Of a stretch of 24,035 bases of DNA, positions 22,206-24,035 are shown piece after piece. Source of the DNA: Burkholderiales bacterium. Its GTDB lineage: Bacteria > Pseudomonadota > Gammaproteobacteria > Burkholderiales > JAEUOS01. The stretch covers positions 1 through 24,035 of the forward strand of contig CANGUJ010000014.1 in NCBI GenBank assembly GCA_947456845.1, written 5' to 3'. A model generated the notes under the pieces. The model worked only from the letters and a program-made list of their open reading frames with translations. It was not told where the DNA came from and made no database searches. Numbering within the stretch: the stretch's first letter is position 1; the number at the start of each line of letters is the position of its first letter. A program made the translations under genes and the position numbers.

Positions 22206-23063
22206 TTATTCCTGCGCGTGCGGCGGTACGTGCGGTGTCCATCCGTAGGCCTTGACGCACGCGCCACCCATCAGCATGTCGCGCTCGCTTTCGCTCAGTC
22301 GGTGGGTCATGCGGAACGGTTCCACGCCCTCGGCGTAGCTGACCACCGCGAAGGCGCGCGTCCAGTCGGTGCCCCAGAGGCAGCGCTCGAAGCCCCAGGC
22401 GTCGAAGATGCGCGCGAGCGGGTCCCATATGTCGTCGAAGGGATAGGGCTGCCTGGAGAGGGTGCAGGCGCCGCTCACCTTGATGACCACGTTCCTGCGT
22501 TTCGCCAGTTCCAGCACCTTGGGCAGGTCGGCCCAGGGTTCGGCCGGCGCGGGCGGGACGTAAGGTTGCAGGAGTCCAAGGTGGTCGATGATGAAACGGG
22601 TGTCCGGATGACGGTCGATCATGGTAACCGCCGCGCCGAGGTTGCCCCAGCACAGGATGTTGACGGGAAAGTCGTTGTGCACCGCCGCGCGCAGGATGCG
22701 GTCGACGCCGGGCGACACCGGGTCGAGACCGGCTTCCTTCGGCATCATGATGCGGATGCCGACCGCGCCCGGCGTGGCCTTCCATTCGGCGACCACCTCG
22801 CCGACCGCCGGATCCTGCGGGTCCACCGGCTTGACCAGCGCGAAGCGGCCGGGGTAGGTCCGCTTCACCTCCACCGCGTAGCTGGCATCGTAGCGGTACA
22901 TCGAAAACGGCGATATGAAGATCGCGCCGTCCACGCCCACCTTGTCCATCGCCCCCACCATCTCGTCACCGGTGACATGGTCGGGCCAGTTGGGCACGCT
23001 ATGCCAGGGACGTCGCGGGGTGTTCGGCTCGTAGGCGTGGACCTGGGAATCGATGATGGTCAT
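22206..23063 (-). CDS. Amidohydrolase-2 family metal-dependent hydrolase
   Basis: The 285-residue TIM-barrel protein belongs to the amidohydrolase-2 (COG2159/COG3618-like) group, which includes lactonases and decarboxylases of aromatic-acid catabolism. Visible family features are IDSQVHAYEP at the N-terminus (His9), RFIIDHLG (His161) and LWGTDWTR (Asp233). The first His of the usual DxHxH motif is Gln7 here, so metal binding may differ. The start at 23063 matches the family N-terminus, though no strong ribosome-binding site is visible and the frame is open further upstream. It is divergent from the EamA-type exporter. The substrate is unknown. Confidence 0.88.
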   Translation of the reverse strand: MTIIDSQVHAYEPNTPRRPWHSVPNWPDHVTGDEMVGAMDKVGVDGAIFISPFSMYRYDASYAVEVKRTYPGRFALVKPVDPQDPAVGEVVAEWKATPGAVGIRIMMPKEAGLDPVSPGVDRILRAAVHNDFPVNILCWGNLGAAVTMIDRHPDTRFIIDHLGLLQPYVPPAPAEPWADLPKVLELAKRRNVVIKVSGACTLSRQPYPFDDIWDPLARIFDAWGFERCLWGTDWTRAFAVVSYAEGVEPFRMTHRLSESERDMLMGGACVKAYGWTPHVPPHAQE

Positions 23064-23140
23064 CTGGCGAAGGCGCGGATTGGTTGCGGCGAACCTTATT
23101 GTTGCGCATTTCGCGCCAAACCCCGGATGCGCATCCCCTC

Positions 23141-23146
23141 TATACT
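23141..23146 (+). promoter_or_regulatory. -10-like hexamer before the EamA-type gene
   Basis: TATACT matches TATAAT at five of six positions and lies 24 bases before the exporter start, in the divergent gap. No convincing -35 hexamer is found at 16-18 bp upstream, so this is a modest candidate. Confidence 0.35.
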
Positions 23147-23170
23147 CGCGCGCTTCCCGGATACGCCAAC

Positions 23171-24035
23171 ATGCCAGCAGATTCCCTCTCGCGCCGTACC
23201 GCCGCGCTGCTCCTGGCCATCGTGATCGTGGCATGGGGCTTCAACTGGACGGTCGGCAAGGCTGTGCTGCAGTACCTGCCGCCGATCTGGGCCACCGCCA
23301 TGCGCACCGTGCCGGCCTGCCTGATGCTGTGGGCGTTCTTCCTGGTGTCGCGCCGCCTGGTGGTGCCGGTGCGGGCCGATCTTCCTGTGTTGCTGAGCGT
23401 GGGGCTGCTGCACATGGTGGCCTTCTCGGTGCTGGCCAGCATCGGGCTGATGTTCCTGCCGGCCGGGCGCTCCGTGGTGCTGGCCTACACCACGCCGCTG
23501 TGGGTGCTGCCGGCGGCGTATTTCTTTCTTCGTGAGGCCCTCAACCGCAGGAGCCTGCTGGGCCTGCTGCTCGGCATGGCCGGCCTCATCGCCCTGCTGC
23601 AGCCGGGCGCGCTTGACTGGAGCGACCGCGATACCCTGCTCGGCCACGCGCTGATCCTGCTGGCGGCGGCGTGCTGGGCGGCCTGCATCGTCTACGGGCG
23701 CGCCCACAAGTGGGTCACGCCGCCGTTCCAGTTGCTGCCTTGGCAGACGCTCATCGCGTCCGTGCTGCAGGTGCTGTTCGCGCTGCTGTTCGAAGGCCTG
23801 CCGCGGTTCGAATGGAATGCCGAACTGCTCTGGCTGCTCGGGTACGGCAGCGTCATCGGCACCGTGCTGGCCTACTGGGCGATGAACACGGTCAATCGCG
23901 GACTGCCCGCCTCGGTCACGTCCATGGCCCTGCTGGGCGTGCCCCTGGTGGGGCTGGCGGCCTCGGTCCTGATGCTGGGCGAGCGGCCGGATGCGACTCT
24001 GCTCGCCGCCACGGCCATGATCGTCGCCGGCATCG
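23171..24035 (+). CDS. EamA/DMT-family transporter (3' end cut by window)
   Basis: The frame starts at ATG 23171 (MPADSLSRRTAALLLAIV) and stays open to the window edge, giving 288 residues of an expected 290-310. It shows about nine to ten hydrophobic segments in two repeats. The first repeat opens IVIVAWGFNWTVGKAVL and has the PLWVLPAAYFFLREALNRR end; the second contains GTVLAYWAMNTVNRGLPASV and LGERPDATLL, the EamA pattern. It is an inner-membrane drug/metabolite exporter of unknown substrate. No good ribosome-binding site is seen and the leader is short. The amidohydrolase gene is divergent. Confidence 0.9.
   Translation, partial: MPADSLSRRTAALLLAIVIVAWGFNWTVGKAVLQYLPPIWATAMRTVPACLMLWAFFLVSRRLVVPVRADLPVLLSVGLLHMVAFSVLASIGLMFLPAGRSVVLAYTTPLWVLPAAYFFLREALNRRSLLGLLLGMAGLIALLQPGALDWSDRDTLLGHALILLAAACWAACIVYGRAHKWVTPPFQLLPWQTLIASVLQVLFALLFEGLPRFEWNAELLWLLGYGSVIGTVLAYWAMNTVNRGLPASVTSMALLGVPLVGLAASVLMLGERPDATLLAATAMIVAGI

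Noticed and set aside
1..24035. CRISPR arrays, tRNA/rRNA genes, insertion sequences, prophage genes
   Set aside because: I looked for regularly spaced repeats, transposase or integrase proteins and RNA gene signatures and found none; the only tandem repeat is the in-gene 21-bp array.

Overview
The window is high-GC chromosomal DNA, densely packed with genes. It most resembles a metabolically versatile betaproteobacterium of the Thauera/Azoarcus/Bordetella type. The basis is codon usage, the typical TRAP and Liv-type catabolic transport operons, FixJ-type regulators, a DUF2934 protein and a CHAD protein. This is an inference from protein style, not a database result. I see no rRNA, tRNA, CRISPR array, insertion sequence or phage gene.

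Region A (1-5060, + strand) is acyl-CoA and ketone-body metabolism. It holds an SDR oxidoreductase, an intergenic region with a good sigma70-like promoter, and then a hotdog thioesterase, acetoacetyl-CoA synthetase and the two subunits of a succinyl-CoA:3-oxoacid CoA-transferase. A symmetrical intrinsic terminator (5027-5054) closes it. Acetoacetate can thus be activated either with ATP or by CoA transfer.

Region B (5088-17382) looks like a catabolic island. A divergent cupin protein with a histone-H1-like Lys/Ala/Pro tail reads leftward. Reading rightward are a fumarylacetoacetate-hydrolase-family enzyme, a complete TRAP transporter (dctP-dctQ-dctM), a metal-dependent cyclase/hydrolase, a complete Liv-type ABC importer (livK-H-M-G-F), a NIPSNAP protein, shikimate dehydrogenase and type II 3-dehydroquinate dehydratase. 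Two importers plus the AroE/AroQ pair suggest uptake and breakdown of plant-derived acids, possibly quinate or shikimate. The exact substrate cannot be read from the sequence.

Region C (17414-21885) is regulatory and stress-related. Leftward genes encode a DUF2934 protein, a lone receiver domain, a FixJ-like response regulator, its sensor kinase and a CHAD (polyphosphate-binding type) protein. A rightward HPF/RaiA-like ribosome hibernation gene lies in the middle, behind a near-perfect FNR/Anr box that is correctly spaced from a -10-like hexamer. The sensor kinase passes directly from its sensor domain into the ATPase domain and has no visible phosphoacceptor histidine domain.

Region D (22206-24035) holds an amidohydrolase-2 family enzyme (leftward) and a divergent EamA/DMT-family exporter that runs off the right edge.

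The points most worth a second look are the kinase lacking HisKA, the FNR-type promoter on the hibernation-factor gene, the cupin with an H1-like tail, and the aroE-aroQ pair downstream of the Liv importer.
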